Part shown: piece after piece, positions 5,479 through 6,606 of the stretch | Position numbering within the stretch: the first letter of the stretch is position 1 | Layout of the letters: each line of letters opens with the position of its first letter | From: Deltaproteobacteria bacterium | GTDB lineage: Bacteria > Desulfobacterota > GWC2-55-46 | Direction of reading: 5' to 3' | Length of the DNA: 6,606 bases | Assembly (NCBI GenBank): GCA_030646655.1 | Contig: JAUSLB010000285.1 | Coordinates: forward strand, 1 to 6,606 | Position numbers and translations under genes: made by a program | Notes under the pieces: generated by a model | Told to the model about the DNA's origin: nothing | The model's input: the letters and a program-made list of their open reading frames with translations, nothing else | Databases searched by the model: none

Positions 5479-6606
5479 ATGAGGCGGATTTACTGGTTTT
5501 TAGCGGTTTGCGTTCTTTTTGCGGCTGTGACCGTTGTAACCACCGGAAAGGCCCATGCCGCCATCTGCGGGGGAACACCCTGCGTCGATTCCGCTGACAT
5601 AATAAACGGCTCTGTAGCGGGGCAGGACATCTCCTCAACGGTAATGATGCCGGGGACCCGCATCGTCGATGAGTCCGTAACCGGGGCGGACATAAAGAAC
5701 GGCTCGCTTACCGGGGCAGATTTAGCCGCCGGAACCATAGGCTCTGCCCAGGTAAACAACACTCAGGTGCAGAGCAGAGTCGCAGGCTCCTGCGCTACGG
5801 GTAGCAGCATCAGCGTGATAAACGCCGACGGGACTGTCGGGTGCGAGACAGATGATACGGGCGCTGCCGCGCACCGCGTGGTGGTGGCCACCAGTGGCGG
5901 AGACTATACAACCATAAGCGCGGCATTGGCCGCGATCAGCCCTACGGCAACAGACCCCTATGTCATAGATGTCATGCCCGGGACATATATAGAGAATATC
6001 ACCATGAAGAGCTATGTCCATTTAAGGGGCGCGGGCAGGGAGGTAACGGCCATCCAGTCCCCGTCCACTTCAACAGCTGTCATCACCCTGAGCAGCCTTA
6101 CGAATACAGCCATCTCAGGGTTTACGATTACGGGGGGACGCTACGGGATTTACAACAACTCTTCCTCGCCCATGATCACCGGGAACGCGGTTACAGGAAA
6201 CGGCTGGTACGGGATTCAAAACGACTCTTCCTCGCCCACGATCACCGGGAACACGTTTACAGGAAACACTTCCGGGATTTTCAACAACAACTCTTCCTCG
6301 CCGACGATTACCGGGAACACGGTTACAGGAAACACCTATACCGGGGTTGCCAACCAAAATTCCTCACCCACAATTACAGGGAACACGGTTACAGGAAACG
6401 GCGCCTATGGGGTTTACAACTACTCTTCCTCACCCACGATCACCGGAAACACGATTACAGGAAACAGCCGGGACGGGATTGTAAACGGCCTCCTTTCATC
6501 ACCCACGATCACCGGGAACACGATTACAGGAAACAGCAGCACCGGGATTTTCAACAGCACCTCTTCCTCGCCGACTATCACCGGGAACACGATTACAGGA
6601 AACAGC
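5479..6606 (+). CDS. Exported right-handed beta-helix (NosD/PbH1-type) protein, N-terminal part (3' end outside window)
   Basis: An open frame of 376 codons starts at an ATG with a near-perfect Shine-Dalgarno (AAGGAGG, 5467-5473, 5 nt away) and is still open at the window edge. Residues 1-27 are a Sec signal peptide ending AHA before Ala28. Residues about 36-92 carry ADI-x-NGS-x-x-G repeats of low complexity. Residues about 100-123 have the RVAGSCATGSSISVINADG segment, ending VGCE, that often sits between such repeats and a surface domain in environmental bacteria. Residues about 133-200 match the start of a pectate-lyase/pectinesterase-like helix (GGDYTTISAALAAI, PGTYIENI, YVHLRGAG). From 228 on, coils of 22-23 residues of type SSSPTITGN-T-[VI]-TGN-x-x-x-G-[IV]-x-N stack up. 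Four Cys (30, 35, 105, 122) could form two disulfides. No lyase catalytic site is seen, so a surface, adhesive or glycan-binding role is inferred. Confidence 0.88.
   Translation, partial: MRRIYWFLAVCVLFAAVTVVTTGKAHAAICGGTPCVDSADIINGSVAGQDISSTVMMPGTRIVDESVTGADIKNGSLTGADLAAGTIGSAQVNNTQVQSRVAGSCATGSSISVINADGTVGCETDDTGAAAHRVVVATSGGDYTTISAALAAISPTATDPYVIDVMPGTYIENITMKSYVHLRGAGREVTAIQSPSTSTAVITLSSLTNTAISGFTITGGRYGIYNNSSSPMITGNAVTGNGWYGIQNDSSSPTITGNTFTGNTSGIFNNNSSSPTITGNTVTGNTYTGVANQNSSPTITGNTVTGNGAYGVYNYSSSPTITGNTITGNSRDGIVNGLLSSPTITGNTITGNSSTGIFNSTSSSPTITGNTITGNS
6160..6606 (+). repeat. Tandem 66-69-bp repeats encoding beta-helix coils
   Basis: Units start at 6160, 6226, 6292, 6358, 6424, 6493 and 6562 (the last cut by the edge). 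Spacing is 66 nt for the first four steps and 69 nt for the last two, always in frame. The DNA itself is conserved, not just the protein: TCTTCCTCGCCCACGATCAC, then CGGGAACACG, then (G/A)TTACAGGAAAC recur with few changes, while the 9-15 nt after GGAAAC vary. This points to recent duplication or gene-conversion-like homogenisation. Confidence 0.9.

Noticed and set aside
5490..6357. Minus-strand open frames opposite the beta-helix gene (5490-5762, 5722-6021, 6115-6357)
   Set aside because: They are shadows of the plus-strand gene. The last is repetitive only because the sense repeats are.
6160..6606. CRISPR-like array
   Set aside because: Repeat units are 66-69 bp, directly adjoining, in frame and translated into beta-helix coils; there are no unique spacers of regular size.

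Overview
The window looks like part of a Gram-negative bacterial chromosome. It encodes an outer-membrane secretin, type IV pilin-like proteins and exported surface-type proteins. Codon use is moderately GC-rich, with many ATA (Ile) and AGG (Arg) codons. That would fit Nitrospirota or Desulfobacterota (former Deltaproteobacteria), but this taxonomic guess is inference only. There are no rRNA, tRNA, CRISPR or insertion-sequence signals.

Layout from left to right. Positions 1-693 (minus) hold the N-terminal part of an exported beta-propeller-type repeat protein that runs off the left edge. Positions 694-923 are a non-coding gap with an imperfect palindrome. Positions 924-1208 (minus) encode a stand-alone PilZ (c-di-GMP receptor) protein with a near-consensus promoter. 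Positions 1386-1943 (plus) encode a PAS-like plus LuxR-type HTH transcription factor. Positions 1945-5151 (minus) are a four-gene operon: a lipoprotein secretin with TPRs, then three pseudopilin genes that are closely packed or overlapping. Positions 5152-5478 are a divergent, AT-rich regulatory region. Positions 5479-6606 (plus) encode the N-terminal 376 residues of an exported right-handed beta-helix protein, which runs off the right edge inside an array of 22-23-residue repeats.

How the genes may work together. The secretin plus three pseudopilins make a compact type II secretion/type IV pilus-like set, without an ATPase, inner-membrane platform protein or prepilin peptidase in view. The divergent beta-helix protein is a plausible substrate or surface partner. 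PilZ and the LuxR-type protein are plausible regulators. The strongest link is that the PilZ, secretin-operon and beta-helix promoters all carry the same 9-mer, GGGATTGAC, spanning the -35 box, each with a good -10 at normal spacing. This suggests co-expression of a surface module but does not prove it.
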